Part shown: positions 26,891-36,458 of the stretch, one piece after another | Numbering within the stretch: position 1 is the stretch's first letter | Layout: every line of letters begins with the position of its first letter | NCBI GenBank assembly: GCA_019636795.1 | Contig: JAHBWW010000001.1 | Coordinates: forward strand, 62,001-126,000 | Direction: 5' to 3' | DNA length: 64,000 bases | Source: Phycisphaeraceae bacterium | GTDB taxonomy: Bacteria > Planctomycetota > Phycisphaerae > Phycisphaerales > UBA1924 | Program-made: the position numbers and the translations under genes | Notes under the pieces: generated by a model | The model's input: only the letters and a program-made list of their open reading frames with translations | Database searches by the model: none | Told to the model about the DNA's origin: nothing

Positions 26891-28363
26891 ATGGTTCGGC
26901 CGATGGTTATGGCATCCATGAAGACACAAACCGAACACACCACGCCCATCAGATCCTCGCGTGACCCTGGCAATCCGATCACCGGCATCATCGCCCTCGT
27001 CTCAGCCGTCTTGCTCTTCGGGATTGTCGCGATCGGACAGAACACCAAACCCGCAAAACCCGAGACCGACCCCCCAGCCGCCGAATCCGCCATCGCCCCG
27101 AGCCTCGAAGCCGACCTTGCCTACCGCGTGTCAATCAAGTTTCACCGCTGGGTTCAGGCCGACCCCGCGGCCGAGCGCGCGCTCGAGACCTACGCCCGAA
27201 CCACAACCGAGCGACTCTGCCTTGCAGTCGTTATTGGCGAACTCAAAGACGCAAACGCCGCAGCCGATCGCCTGCATTCACTCGCCAACTCGACCCCCGG
27301 CGAAGGCGTCGAACTCGATGCTCGCCTCCTTGCCCGCGTCTACGAACATTCCGCCAGCCAGGCCGAGCCGCGCGACCCTGTCCTTGCAGGAATCCTCGAT
27401 GAATCACAGCGCGCCGACCTCGAATCGCGCCACGGCTTCTACGCGCGCGTCGCACTCACCCACAGCCTGCCCGACTCAGACCCCCAGCGGCTCGAACCGC
27501 GCAGCGGCGGATGGACCTTCATCCTCATCACCTTCATGATGCTTGGCATCCTTGGCGCCATCGTGCTCGGAGGTGTCCTCTTCATCCTCGCAATGATCTT
27601 TCTCGGCCTGGGCAGACTCAAGCCCGCAATGCCCCGAGCCATCCCCGGCGGAAGCGCATTCCTCGAAGTCTTCTCGATTTTCGTAGGCTTGTTTCTGCTC
27701 ATCAAAGTCATCGTGGATCTTCTCGATAAACACACCAGCATCAGCGACGCCGCGCTCCTGTTCATCGCGCTTGGCTTGCAGTGGTCGCTGCTGCTCGTGC
27801 CCGCATGGCCGCTTCTGCGCGGCATGTCGCTCACCCACTGGAAGCACGCCATCGGCCTGACCGCCCCCAAAGGCATCGCCCGCGAAATCGGCGCCGGCAT
27901 CGTCGGCTACATCGCAGGCCTTCCTGTCTTCGTCGCCGGAGTCATCGCCGTCCTCGTCCTGATGGCCCTCAAAACCTTTCTCTCAGGCATCGAAACCGAA
28001 CCACCCGCCAACCCGATGATCGAACTCATGGCGTCCAAAAACGCCCTCGTCGTCATCCTCTTCGCCCTCACCGCTGTCATCTGGGCGCCACTCTGCGAGG
28101 AACTTGTCTTCCGCGGGGCTCTCATGCGTCACATGTCCGGACGCCTGCCCCTCATCCTGGCCGCCTTCGTGACCGCTGTCCTCTTCGCCTTCATGCACAA
28201 CTATGGCCCAATGCTCACCCCGCCTCTGATCGCCCTCGGCTTCGTCTTCGCCATGATGCGCATCTGGCGGGGCTCCATCATCGCCTGCATCACAGCCCAC
28301 GCCCTGCACAACGGCACCCTCGTTCTGCTTGTCATCATGCTGCTCAGGACCATCGGCGACTGA
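26891..28363 (+). CDS. CPBP-family intramembrane metalloprotease
   Basis: The 490-residue protein has one N-terminal membrane segment (near residues 29-47), a soluble part of about 150 residues, then seven or eight membrane segments. The CPBP (Abi/Rce1-like) motifs are complete: EELVFR at Glu403-Glu404-Arg408, then FAFMH, then HALHN near the C-terminus, which supply the glutamate and histidine zinc or catalytic residues. Family members include prenyl-protein proteases and bacteriocin self-immunity proteins; which role applies here is unknown. The N-terminal soluble domain is additional to the usual 250-residue core. Start choice among three nearby methionines is uncertain. Confidence 0.88.
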   Translation: MVRPMVMASMKTQTEHTTPIRSSRDPGNPITGIIALVSAVLLFGIVAIGQNTKPAKPETDPPAAESAIAPSLEADLAYRVSIKFHRWVQADPAAERALETYARTTTERLCLAVVIGELKDANAAADRLHSLANSTPGEGVELDARLLARVYEHSASQAEPRDPVLAGILDESQRADLESRHGFYARVALTHSLPDSDPQRLEPRSGGWTFILITFMMLGILGAIVLGGVLFILAMIFLGLGRLKPAMPRAIPGGSAFLEVFSIFVGLFLLIKVIVDLLDKHTSISDAALLFIALGLQWSLLLVPAWPLLRGMSLTHWKHAIGLTAPKGIAREIGAGIVGYIAGLPVFVAGVIAVLVLMALKTFLSGIETEPPANPMIELMASKNALVVILFALTAVIWAPLCEELVFRGALMRHMSGRLPLILAAFVTAVLFAFMHNYGPMLTPPLIALGFVFAMMRIWRGSIIACITAHALHNGTLVLLVIMLLRTIGD

Positions 28364-28419
28364 CGCTCGCGCCAACGGTCCGCGACGGGTCGAAAGATCA
28401 GCCTTACAATCCCGTCACC

Positions 28420-28917
28420 ATGTGCCCCCCCGCAGACACTCCGAACATCGTCGAGCCAAAAATCGCGCACCTCTACGAAAGCAGCGTTCCCTACAACCAC
28501 GCACGCATCCGGGCCGCAGCCATCTACTGCTCCGACGGTCGCGTCGGCGAACACTTCGACGACTTCCTTCAGAACGGGCTCTCACTCCCTCGCTACGACC
28601 GCGTCGCCCTCCCCGGCGGACCCGCATGCCTCGCAGGACACCCCCAAGCCCACCTCGAAGAGCAAGGCGTCGTCGATGAACTCAAGTTCCTCGTCGAAGT
28701 CCACGGCCTCAAGCGCATCGTCCTCGTCGCTCACGAAAACTGCGCCTTCTACACCTCGCGCCTCGAACTCAAGGATCGCCGCCTCGAACTCGTCCAGCGA
28801 GCCGACCTCGTCCGCTCCGCAGCCTTCGTCCGCCGCGTCACCGGCATCGACACCGTCGAAGGCTACTTTGCTCGCCTCGTCGAATCGCGTGTCCAGTTCG
28901 AACGCGTCGAAGTCTGA
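28420..28917 (+). CDS. Beta-carbonic-anhydrase-like protein
   Basis: The protein has 165 residues. It contains the spaced motif CSDGR (residues about 32-36) and, about 70 residues on, AHENC. These match the zinc-ligand pattern CxDxR ... HxxC of beta-carbonic anhydrases, with VALPGGPACLAG at the position of their 'GNAG' strand. The surroundings diverge from true enzymes and the length is short (typical 200 or more), so it may be a relative with another function. If active it would interconvert CO2 and bicarbonate in the cytoplasm. TACAAT ends nine bases before the ATG and there is no ribosome-binding site. Confidence 0.65.
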   Translation: MCPPADTPNIVEPKIAHLYESSVPYNHARIRAAAIYCSDGRVGEHFDDFLQNGLSLPRYDRVALPGGPACLAGHPQAHLEEQGVVDELKFLVEVHGLKRIVLVAHENCAFYTSRLELKDRRLELVQRADLVRSAAFVRRVTGIDTVEGYFARLVESRVQFERVEV

Positions 28918-28937
28918 TCCATCGCCAGCACAGCGAC

Positions 28938-30308
28938 TCAGATCAGTCGCAGGCCGCTCGTCACAACGACCTGCCCAGGTTGATCGGCACCGGCCCACTT
29001 GGTCAGCAATGCCGTGTGCAACAGCACCCAGATCGCCCCAGCTGCAACCACGATCATCCGCGCGCCGTCATCTGGCACCAGCAGCACGCCCCCCGTCGCA
29101 CAACTCACCAGCAAACCGCGAAACAGAACTTCAAAGTCGTCCGTCGCAAGTCCCGTTGCAATCGAAGCCGCCACGCATGCTGTTAATACTGCAGCCGCCA
29201 GCGGCAACTGTGCAGCAATCGCTGCCGGCACCACCTCCAGCGGCAGATGCCACACCTCGATCGCCGTCGCCACCACCCCCGACCAAGGCTCAAACCACAG
29301 GCCAAAAAGACCCGCGAACATCGCCACCATCATCAGCCCAAAGTCCACCCCACGCCGGCGAATGATCGAACATCCGATCAGCGGCACCAGAAACGCAAAA
29401 CCCACACCCCAGATCGCCACATGCTCAAACGCTGGTTGCATCATCGCAAACACCGACACGCCGAGCACCAGCGTCGTCATCAACAACAACACAAAACCCG
29501 CCGTCCTCGATGTCGCACGCTCATCCCGCGACTGCACCATCACCGGCACACCCATCGGCATCGCTGCTGGCTCGGTCATCAACGCCGGCCGGGCCTTGTC
29601 CTTCTTCGACTTGAGCGACTTGCACGATTCTTCCAGCGAAGAGCACCGGCTCTCCAGTTCCGCAATGCGCGCCTTGGCCGCCTCGCGCTCCTCGTTCGTC
29701 TTGACCGCCGAAACCTTGTTCTCCTTCTCCGCAACCGATAGTTTCTGCGCCAGTTCCGCCAGTTCACGACGCATCTTGCGCTGCGCCTCAGCCTGCTCCT
29801 CGATCTCCTGCTCACGCTGCGCCAGAAACTCCTTGTACTCCTTCAGCCGCCGCTGCTCACGCTCCTGCGCTTCAGCCAGCTGCTTCGAAGCTTTCTGCTG
29901 CGAAGCCAACTCCGCACGCGCCGCTTCGAGCGAACCACGCATCTCCTCGATCTGCCCGGCCTTGGCGCCCACCTCGCCCTCACGCGAGGCGATCCCGCGC
30001 TCACGCTCAGCAAGTGCCGCCGAGAGTCGCTCGACTTCTTCACGCTGACTCGCCATGCGGGCAGCAAGATCCGCCTGCTCCGTCTCGCGCTGATTCAACT
30101 CGTACTGCCGAGTCGCCAATTCCTCGAGGCTCTCACGCCGCTCACGCTCGATCGTCTCTGAGTCCGCAGACTCGATCTCCACAGTCTGCAACTGCCCCAC
30201 CCGGCGCTCGATCTCCGCAATCACGTCCATGAGGTCCGGTGCTGGCGCGATCGATCCAATCGATGGCCGATCAACCCCTCGTGTCGTGTCACCGGTGCCC
30301 TTGCGCAT
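28938..30308 (-). CDS. Coiled-coil protein with C-terminal membrane helices
   Basis: I start at the ATG at 30308, which has GGAG seven bases upstream, giving 456 residues. Residues about 30-245 are a continuous Glu/Arg/Ala/Gln-rich heptad region (IERERRESLEELATRQYELNQ and on), predicted coiled coil. After a short linker come about six hydrophobic segments (from VLLLMTTLVLGVSVFAMM) to the end. I recognise no family. The architecture, a long cytoplasmic rod on a membrane anchor, resembles structural or tethering proteins. The gene converges on the carbonic-anhydrase-like gene and diverges from cca. Confidence 0.75.
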   Translation of the reverse strand: MRKGTGDTTRGVDRPSIGSIAPAPDLMDVIAEIERRVGQLQTVEIESADSETIERERRESLEELATRQYELNQRETEQADLAARMASQREEVERLSAALAERERGIASREGEVGAKAGQIEEMRGSLEAARAELASQQKASKQLAEAQEREQRRLKEYKEFLAQREQEIEEQAEAQRKMRRELAELAQKLSVAEKENKVSAVKTNEEREAAKARIAELESRCSSLEESCKSLKSKKDKARPALMTEPAAMPMGVPVMVQSRDERATSRTAGFVLLLMTTLVLGVSVFAMMQPAFEHVAIWGVGFAFLVPLIGCSIIRRRGVDFGLMMVAMFAGLFGLWFEPWSGVVATAIEVWHLPLEVVPAAIAAQLPLAAAVLTACVAASIATGLATDDFEVLFRGLLVSCATGGVLLVPDDGARMIVVAAGAIWVLLHTALLTKWAGADQPGQVVVTSGLRLI

Positions 30309-30517
30309 TGCGTCACTCCATGAACTGACCGGGCGCAGCGCGCTACGGCCACTCTCTATCAATATCGACTTCACCTTCACGCAAAACAAGCGCTCCAGCC
30401 CTCCACGCTTCCCACTGGTCACAAACCCTCACGCCTATGACGATCGGGAAAACTCTGACCTGCGCCCCACACCCTCACGCCTCAGACTATCGGCCCTTCC
30501 GCACTACACTTGCAGTC

Positions 30518-31774
30518 GTGACGCCCAAGACCCCACGCGACGCAGCCGCCACAATCGCTCGCAAACTCGCAAGCGCAGGCCATCTCGCCTACTTCGCCGG
30601 CGGGTGCGTCCGCGATGAACTCCTGGGCCTCCAGCCAACAGACTACGACATCGCCACCGACGCAAGCCCCGATCGCATCCGCTCACTCTTCAACCGCACC
30701 GCCCTCGTCGGCGCGGCCTTCGGCGTCGTCCTCGTCCGAGAACTCGGACACACCATCGAAGTCGCCACCTTCCGCGCCGATGGCCCATACTCCGATCGAC
30801 GCCACCCAGACCATGTCACCTTTTCCGATCCTCGCGCCGACGCCCTCCGCCGCGACTTCACCATCAACGCCCTCTTCCTCGATCCCTCCTCCCAACCCCA
30901 CAGCACACGCCAGCACGTCATCGACTTCGTCGGCGGGCTCGACGACCTCGATCGACGCATCATCCGCGCCGTCGGCAACCCCGACGAACGCCTCGCCGAA
31001 GACCACCTTCGAGCACTCCGCGCAGTGCGCTTCGCAGCCCGCTTCAATTTCACCATCGATCCCGCAACCCTTGATGCATTGCGCCGCAACGCTTCCCACC
31101 TCGTCGGCGTCAGCCGCGAGCGCATCGGCGAAGAAATTCGCCGCATTCTCACACATCATGCACGCGCCCGCGCCATCGCACTCCTCGCCGAGACAGGCCT
31201 CGAAAGCCCGGTCCTTCAGGAGCCAACTTCCACCGCTCCACTCAATCACCTCGTCTTGCTTGACCACAACGCTTCCTACCCACTCAGCCTCGCAGCCTGG
31301 GCTCTGGATCGGCATGGCCTCAACCTCGCCCCAGAAACCATCGCAAGGCAGTGGCGACTCGCCCTCGTCCTGAGCAATGAAGACCGCGACGCCTTCGTCC
31401 AGCACCTCGAACTCGCCGCCCACCTCCGATCCGAATGGGCCACCGCCACCACCGCCCAACTCAAACGCTGGGCAATGCACCCTTGCTTCAATGGCTCGCT
31501 GGCCCTTGTCGCAACATTCCCGGACCTCCAAGCCGCCATTCTCTCCGATCTCGATCGGCTACGGGCCACCCCAACCGGGCTCGCCCCGCCACCATTCATC
31601 GATGGAAACACCCTAATTCAAGCCGGCTTCACCCCAGGACCAGGGTTTCGTTTGGTACTTGATCAGGTCTATGACCTGCAACTTGAAAGCACCATCACTC
31701 ACTTCGAACAGGCTCTCGCAAAGGCAAGGGAACTCGCCGCCCAATTCGGTGTCCAACAATCACGACCGGAATGA
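30518..31774 (+). CDS. cca: CCA tRNA nucleotidyltransferase / poly(A) polymerase family
   Basis: I start at the GTG at 30518 (418 residues): homology begins about 10 residues later, and a TACACT -10-like hexamer ends seven bases before it. The head has the class II motifs AYFAGGCVRDELLG, DYDIATDA (catalytic Asp pair), GVVLVRELGHTIEVATFR and RRDFTINALFLD, then the neck AVGNPDERLAEDHLRALRAVRFAARF. It adds or repairs the 3'-CCA of tRNAs, or could be a poly(A) polymerase; sequence alone does not decide. That the one tRNA in this window lacks an encoded CCA fits the first role. Two exported ClpP-fold proteins follow in the same direction. Confidence 0.92.
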   Translation: MTPKTPRDAAATIARKLASAGHLAYFAGGCVRDELLGLQPTDYDIATDASPDRIRSLFNRTALVGAAFGVVLVRELGHTIEVATFRADGPYSDRRHPDHVTFSDPRADALRRDFTINALFLDPSSQPHSTRQHVIDFVGGLDDLDRRIIRAVGNPDERLAEDHLRALRAVRFAARFNFTIDPATLDALRRNASHLVGVSRERIGEEIRRILTHHARARAIALLAETGLESPVLQEPTSTAPLNHLVLLDHNASYPLSLAAWALDRHGLNLAPETIARQWRLALVLSNEDRDAFVQHLELAAHLRSEWATATTAQLKRWAMHPCFNGSLALVATFPDLQAAILSDLDRLRATPTGLAPPPFIDGNTLIQAGFTPGPGFRLVLDQVYDLQLESTITHFEQALAKARELAAQFGVQQSRPE

Positions 31775-31851
31775 CTCCCGCCTCGGCCCAATCCGCGCGG
31801 CCCAGGAAAGCACCGCATATGTTCACCCTCAGTATCAGAGGAACTCGCACC

Positions 31852-33264
31852 ATGAAAAAATCACGCGTCTCCAACCTCTTGAAAGCCCTTGCCTGCGCCC
31901 CGTGTCTCGCGCTGGCAATTGGTTTCGGCACCGCCGCATGCACCCCTGCCACTGCACACGCCGCTGTCGCGCAGGGTGAATCCATCGATCAGGTCATCTT
32001 CCGCGACGGCCGCATCGTCCGAGGCGTCATCGAATCCGAAACCGCCGATTCGATCTCGATCTTCGTCGTCGTCGGGTCCATCCGCGGCGCATCCGCCACG
32101 CTGTACAGAAAAGCCGACATCCTCTCCATCGTCCGAGGCGATGCCGTTACGATCGACGAAGGCAACGCCGCAGTCGAGGCAGACGAGATCCTCGCCCCAA
32201 CCCGCGACTCGTACTCGCCCGATCGCAAGATCGTCTACCACATCGCCCTCGACGGCTGGTTCGGACGCGACGTCAACGTCACCCCGATCAAACAAGCCGT
32301 CGAGGCCGCACGCCGCCTCCAGCCCGATTACCTCCTCATCGAAGTCAACAACAACTGGGGACGCTTCGGCCAGGACTTCGGCGACGACCGCTACGGCTTC
32401 GACCAGTTCGGCATCGCCGACGATATCGAACCCCTCCTCAGACAAAACCTCGTCACCCACTGGGAAAAGAAGCCCGAAGTCGTGGTCTGGGTCAAGAACG
32501 CCATGGCAGGTGCCGCATTCATTCCTTTCTTCGCCCCCAATATCTACTTCGCCAGCAACGGCCGCATGGGCGGGATCGGCGACCTCGGTGACATGTTCGA
32601 AGGCGTCGGCGACCAGGTCGTCGTCGATAAGCAACGCTCTCTCCGTCTTGCACGCGCCATCAGTATGGCCGCACCCAATGGCTACGACGAAAACATCGTC
32701 CGCGCCATGACCTGGCGCAAGTTCACCCTCTACTACACAATGCAGGGCGGAAGACCCGTCTACCACACCTCCCCCGTCCCCGGTGCCGAACTCCTCACCG
32801 ATGATGGCGAAGGACCAAACAAAGACACCGACGAAGCGAAGGTCCGCGGCGAAGGTAACGATGTCCTGACCCTCCGCGCAAGCATCGCCCAGAAACTAGG
32901 CGTCTCCAAGGGCACCGCCGACTCCATCGAAGACATCATGTTCTTCCTCGGCATCGTCGATCAGTATGAACTCGTCTCCGATCCATCCCAGCGCATCATG
33001 TCCCGCTGGTCCAGTGCCATCGACCGCCTCGAACGCGACATTCCACGCATGTTCCGCGAGTTCAACGAAATCAACGTTCAGGGCGACTACAACGAACGCA
33101 AGCGCGCTCGAGGCCAGCAGATCAACATGCTCCGCCGAATCATCGCGCAAGTCGAACGCTATCAGGAGTCTCTCGCATTCTCCCGCATCGGCGTCCCACC
33201 CGTCGACCAACTCCGCGTCCTTATCGAACGCATCCGCCTCCAGCAACTCGCCGATCGTCCATAA
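31852..33264 (+). CDS. Exported ClpP/SppA-fold protein lacking the catalytic serine
   Basis: The ATG at 31852 follows an AGGAA site and gives 470 residues, with a signal sequence in the first 45. A short beta domain (DQVIFRDGRIVRGVIESET ... SIVRGDA) precedes a ClpP/crotonase-fold region. It aligns by eye with the next gene across its length: YHIALDGWFG with IISLEGTVG, GYDENIVRAM with GYDPKIMRAM, and GNDVLTL/VSKGTAD with GNDILTF/FSKGTAK. Where the neighbour has SGGG and Ser182, this protein has NNNWG and Ala219 (KNAMAGAAF), so the oxyanion glycines and nucleophile appear lost. I infer a periplasmic pseudo-protease partner. It lies 33 bases before its paralogue. Confidence 0.75.
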   Translation: MKKSRVSNLLKALACAPCLALAIGFGTAACTPATAHAAVAQGESIDQVIFRDGRIVRGVIESETADSISIFVVVGSIRGASATLYRKADILSIVRGDAVTIDEGNAAVEADEILAPTRDSYSPDRKIVYHIALDGWFGRDVNVTPIKQAVEAARRLQPDYLLIEVNNNWGRFGQDFGDDRYGFDQFGIADDIEPLLRQNLVTHWEKKPEVVVWVKNAMAGAAFIPFFAPNIYFASNGRMGGIGDLGDMFEGVGDQVVVDKQRSLRLARAISMAAPNGYDENIVRAMTWRKFTLYYTMQGGRPVYHTSPVPGAELLTDDGEGPNKDTDEAKVRGEGNDVLTLRASIAQKLGVSKGTADSIEDIMFFLGIVDQYELVSDPSQRIMSRWSSAIDRLERDIPRMFREFNEINVQGDYNERKRARGQQINMLRRIIAQVERYQESLAFSRIGVPPVDQLRVLIERIRLQQLADRP

Positions 33265-33297
33265 CTCGACCGCACTCACTCAGAAAGCACACACGCC

Positions 33298-34569
33298 ATG
33301 AGCATCAAAGCATTCATCAGCCGTTTCGCAACCGTCGCAGCCGCAGCTCTGCTGCTCGTCGCGACCCACCTCTCCTTCGCATCCGATGTCGTCCATCTCA
33401 AGGACGGTCGCAAGATCGAAGGCACCATCGTCCGCGAACTCGACGGGTCCGTCTGGATCAAGACCCGCCTGGGCAGCATCGAGAACACCGAGTTTTTCCT
33501 CGCTGACAACATCGCAAAGATCGAACGCGATGCCCCCGCAGCAACCGCTACTGACCCCAAGCCGAACCCCATCCAGCAGATCCGACCACGCACCCCCGGC
33601 GCACCACGCGGCGCGATCATCAGCCTCGAAGGAACCGTCGGCATCGAAATGACCGCCAAAACCCTCTACGACCTCATCCCGATTCTCGAACGCGACCTCG
33701 GATCCGACGGCACCGGCATCGTCGTCTTCAAGATCAACTCCGGCGGCGGACTCCTGCTCGAAATTCAGCGCCTCTCCGACGTCATCCACAACGAATACAA
33801 GAAGCGCTTCCGCACTGTCGCCTGGATCGAGTCCGCCATCTCCGCAGCCGCAATGACCGCGCACTGCGCCGAGGAAATCTACTTCCTTCCCGAAGGCAAC
33901 TACGGCGCATGCACCGGCTGGTCCGGTCGCCTTCAGGCTGTCGCCGGTCGCGGCCTCGAAGAAGTCCTCTACATGATGGAACGCATCAGCGCACGCGGCG
34001 GATACGACCCCAAGATCATGCGCGCCATGCAGATCAACGAGCCCCTCTCCTGCACCATCGACCCCCGCACCGGACAGGTCTACTGGTATCAGACCCAGGA
34101 AGGCGAGCACCTCGTCAACCCCGGCAACGACATCCTCACCTTCACCGCTCAGCAAGCCGAACGCTATCGCTTCAGCAAGGGCACCGCCAAAAACCTCGCC
34201 GAACTTACCCAGAAACTCGGATATCAGGAAGTCGACTGGGTCGGCGAGAACCGCGTGGGCTACATCTATCCCATCAGCCGCGCCGAAAGCGCCATGCTCG
34301 ACTTCCGCAAGAAAGTCTCCGATGACCAGGCCCGCACCAACGAATACTTCGCCACATACATGGAAGCCCGCGCCGCAGCCGCTCAGGCACCCCGCGACAT
34401 TCGCCCGCGCTTCGTCGGCCGCGCACGCCAGAACCTCAACCGCATCGAATCAATGGTGCGCAATAACCCCAACTTCGCGCTCCTCACATGGGGCATGGAA
34501 CTCAGCGACTGGGAACGCGACTGGCTCGCTGCAGAAAAAGAGTACCTCACCAACCTCCTGAGAGATTGA
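33298..34569 (+). CDS. Exported ClpP/SppA-fold (NfeD-type) serine protease-like protein
   Basis: The protein has 423 residues with a signal peptide ending near SFA (about residue 30). The same short beta domain as in its upstream paralogue follows (DVVHLKDGRKIEGTIVREL). The protease-like domain starts near residue 95: RGAIISLEGTVG, then INSGGGLLLEIQRLSDVI with the oxyanion-type glycines, then AWIESAISAAAMTAHCAEEIYF. Ser182 there is the candidate nucleophile by analogy with SppA and NfeD serine proteases. A C-terminal helical region contains FSKGTAKNLAEL and WERDWLAAEKEYL. It probably acts in the periplasm. The gene ends in a strong terminator, closing a cca-paralogue-paralogue unit. Confidence 0.8.
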   Translation: MSIKAFISRFATVAAAALLLVATHLSFASDVVHLKDGRKIEGTIVRELDGSVWIKTRLGSIENTEFFLADNIAKIERDAPAATATDPKPNPIQQIRPRTPGAPRGAIISLEGTVGIEMTAKTLYDLIPILERDLGSDGTGIVVFKINSGGGLLLEIQRLSDVIHNEYKKRFRTVAWIESAISAAAMTAHCAEEIYFLPEGNYGACTGWSGRLQAVAGRGLEEVLYMMERISARGGYDPKIMRAMQINEPLSCTIDPRTGQVYWYQTQEGEHLVNPGNDILTFTAQQAERYRFSKGTAKNLAELTQKLGYQEVDWVGENRVGYIYPISRAESAMLDFRKKVSDDQARTNEYFATYMEARAAAAQAPRDIRPRFVGRARQNLNRIESMVRNNPNFALLTWGMELSDWERDWLAAEKEYLTNLLRD

Positions 34570-34598
34570 CGTTCGACAGGTCGCTCCTCGTCGGCGCA

Positions 34599-34630
34599 AA
34601 CCCGGAGCCTTGATCCGCTCCGGGTTTTTT
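34599..34630 (+). terminator. Rho-independent terminator after the protease-like gene
   Basis: AACCCGGAGC and GCTCCGGGTT form a ten-base stem with an eight-base loop, followed by a run of Ts ending at 34630. Confidence 0.9.
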
Positions 34631-34676
34631 CATGCGCACATCCACGCCCTACCATCGAATCCACGAGGATTTCATC

Positions 34677-36407
34677 ATGCCGCAGCCTTCCACCTTCGCC
34701 ACCACCCCATTCGATGCAACCCAATGGGAACAGATCGAGCCACGCCTCCAGCACCTTCTCGACCACCCCGCAACCTCGCGCGCCACGCTCGAACAGTGGC
34801 TCGTCGATCGCTCCGAACTCGAAGCCGCATGCAGCGAGGCCGCCGCCACCCTCTACATCAACATGACCTGCGACACCGACAACCCCGCAGCTCGCGACGC
34901 CTACCTCCACTACGTCGAGCACATCGCCCCACGCATCAAGCCCATCGGGTTCGAACTCGACAAACTCCAGGCCTCACTCTGCGAGCGCTTCAGCCTCACC
35001 ACCGACCGCTACCTCGTCCTCCATCGCGACACCAACGCCGCCGTCACCCTCTACCGCGACGAAAACGTCCCGCTCCAGACTGAACTCGACAAACTCAGCC
35101 AGCAGTACCAGCAGGTCACCGGCGCCATGACCGTCCAGTTCGATGGCCAGGAAAAAACGCTCCCTCAGATGGGCGTATATCAGGAATCAACCGATCGCAC
35201 AATCCGCGAGAGCGCCTACCGCACCGTCACCGCTCGTCGCCTCGAAGACGTCGACACCATCCACACGATCTTCGACGACATGATCCGCCTGCGCGACCAG
35301 GTCGCGCGAAACGCCGACTGTGCCGATTATGTCGAGTACGCCTTCAAGTCACGCCTCCGCTTCGACTACACGCCCGGGCACTGCTTCGACTTCCATGAAG
35401 CATGCGAAAAACGCATCGTCCCGCTCGTACGCGCCCTCGACGCAAAGCGCCGCGATCAACTCGGCGTCGACGCCCTGCGCCCATGGGATCTGAGCGTCGA
35501 TCCGAAGGGAAGAGCGCCGCTCACGCCCTTCAAGGGCGGCGCCGACCTCGTCGCACGCACCCAGCGCGTCTTTGACCAGCTCGACCCGCAACTCGCAGCC
35601 ATGTTCCGCGACCTCGGCGACGGCGCAAGCTCGCACGGCGCACGCGACGGCTCATCGCTCGATCTCGACTCGCGCAAAGGCAAAGCCCCCGGCGGCTATC
35701 AGTACATGCGCGACCTCATCCGCAAGCCCTTCATCTTCATGAATGCCGCCGGCATGCACCACGACATCGAAACCATGGTCCACGAAGCCGGACACGCCTT
35801 CCATTCCGTGCTCTGCAACGATGAGCCCCTGCTCCACTATCGCCACGCACCGATCGAGTTCTGCGAAGTCGCCTCCATGTCCATGGAACTTCTCACCATG
35901 CCTCACTGGGACGCCTTCTACCCCGACCCCAGCGATCTCGCACGCGCCCGCCGCAAGCAACTCGAAGGCTCCATCGCGCTCCTCCCCTGGATCGCCACCA
36001 TCGACGCCTTCCAGCATTGGCTCTACTCCAATCCGAAACACACCCGCGATCAGCGACGCGACGCATGGCGCGACCTCGTCGCACGCTTCGGCAACGCCGT
36101 CTCGTGGGAAGGCCTCGAACCATTCCGCGACATCTTCTGGCAGCGACAAGGCCACCTCTTCAGCGTCCCGTTCTACTACATCGAGTATGGCATCGCCCGC
36201 CTCGGTTCACTCCAACTCTGGCTCCGCTCGCTCGAGGAAAGCCCCGCCGCCGCCCTCAACGCCTACAAACGCGCCATGACCCTCGGCGGCTCGCGCCCAC
36301 TCCCCGAACTCTTCGCCGCTGCTGGTCTCCGCTTTGACTTCGGCCTCGATACCGTCAGCCGCCTCGTCGATCGCGTCGAACGAGAACTCGAAAAACTCCC
36401 TGAATAA
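34677..36407 (+). CDS. M3-family oligoendopeptidase (PepF-like)
   Basis: I start at the ATG at 34677, which follows GAGGA; the protein has 576 residues. The zinc motif HEAGHAFH places His369, Glu370 and His373, with the third ligand in APIEFCEVASMSMEL about 28 residues later, as in M3 thimet-type peptidases. The long helical N-terminus that closes over the active-site channel is present. There is no signal peptide, so it probably degrades short peptides in the cytoplasm. It opens a run of four genes in the same direction. Confidence 0.93.
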   Translation: MPQPSTFATTPFDATQWEQIEPRLQHLLDHPATSRATLEQWLVDRSELEAACSEAAATLYINMTCDTDNPAARDAYLHYVEHIAPRIKPIGFELDKLQASLCERFSLTTDRYLVLHRDTNAAVTLYRDENVPLQTELDKLSQQYQQVTGAMTVQFDGQEKTLPQMGVYQESTDRTIRESAYRTVTARRLEDVDTIHTIFDDMIRLRDQVARNADCADYVEYAFKSRLRFDYTPGHCFDFHEACEKRIVPLVRALDAKRRDQLGVDALRPWDLSVDPKGRAPLTPFKGGADLVARTQRVFDQLDPQLAAMFRDLGDGASSHGARDGSSLDLDSRKGKAPGGYQYMRDLIRKPFIFMNAAGMHHDIETMVHEAGHAFHSVLCNDEPLLHYRHAPIEFCEVASMSMELLTMPHWDAFYPDPSDLARARRKQLEGSIALLPWIATIDAFQHWLYSNPKHTRDQRRDAWRDLVARFGNAVSWEGLEPFRDIFWQRQGHLFSVPFYYIEYGIARLGSLQLWLRSLEESPAAALNAYKRAMTLGGSRPLPELFAAAGLRFDFGLDTVSRLVDRVERELEKLPE

Positions 36408-36458
36408 TCCTTTGGCGAGCCTCCCCCTCGCGTTACACTCAAGCCCGGGAGGCACAAC

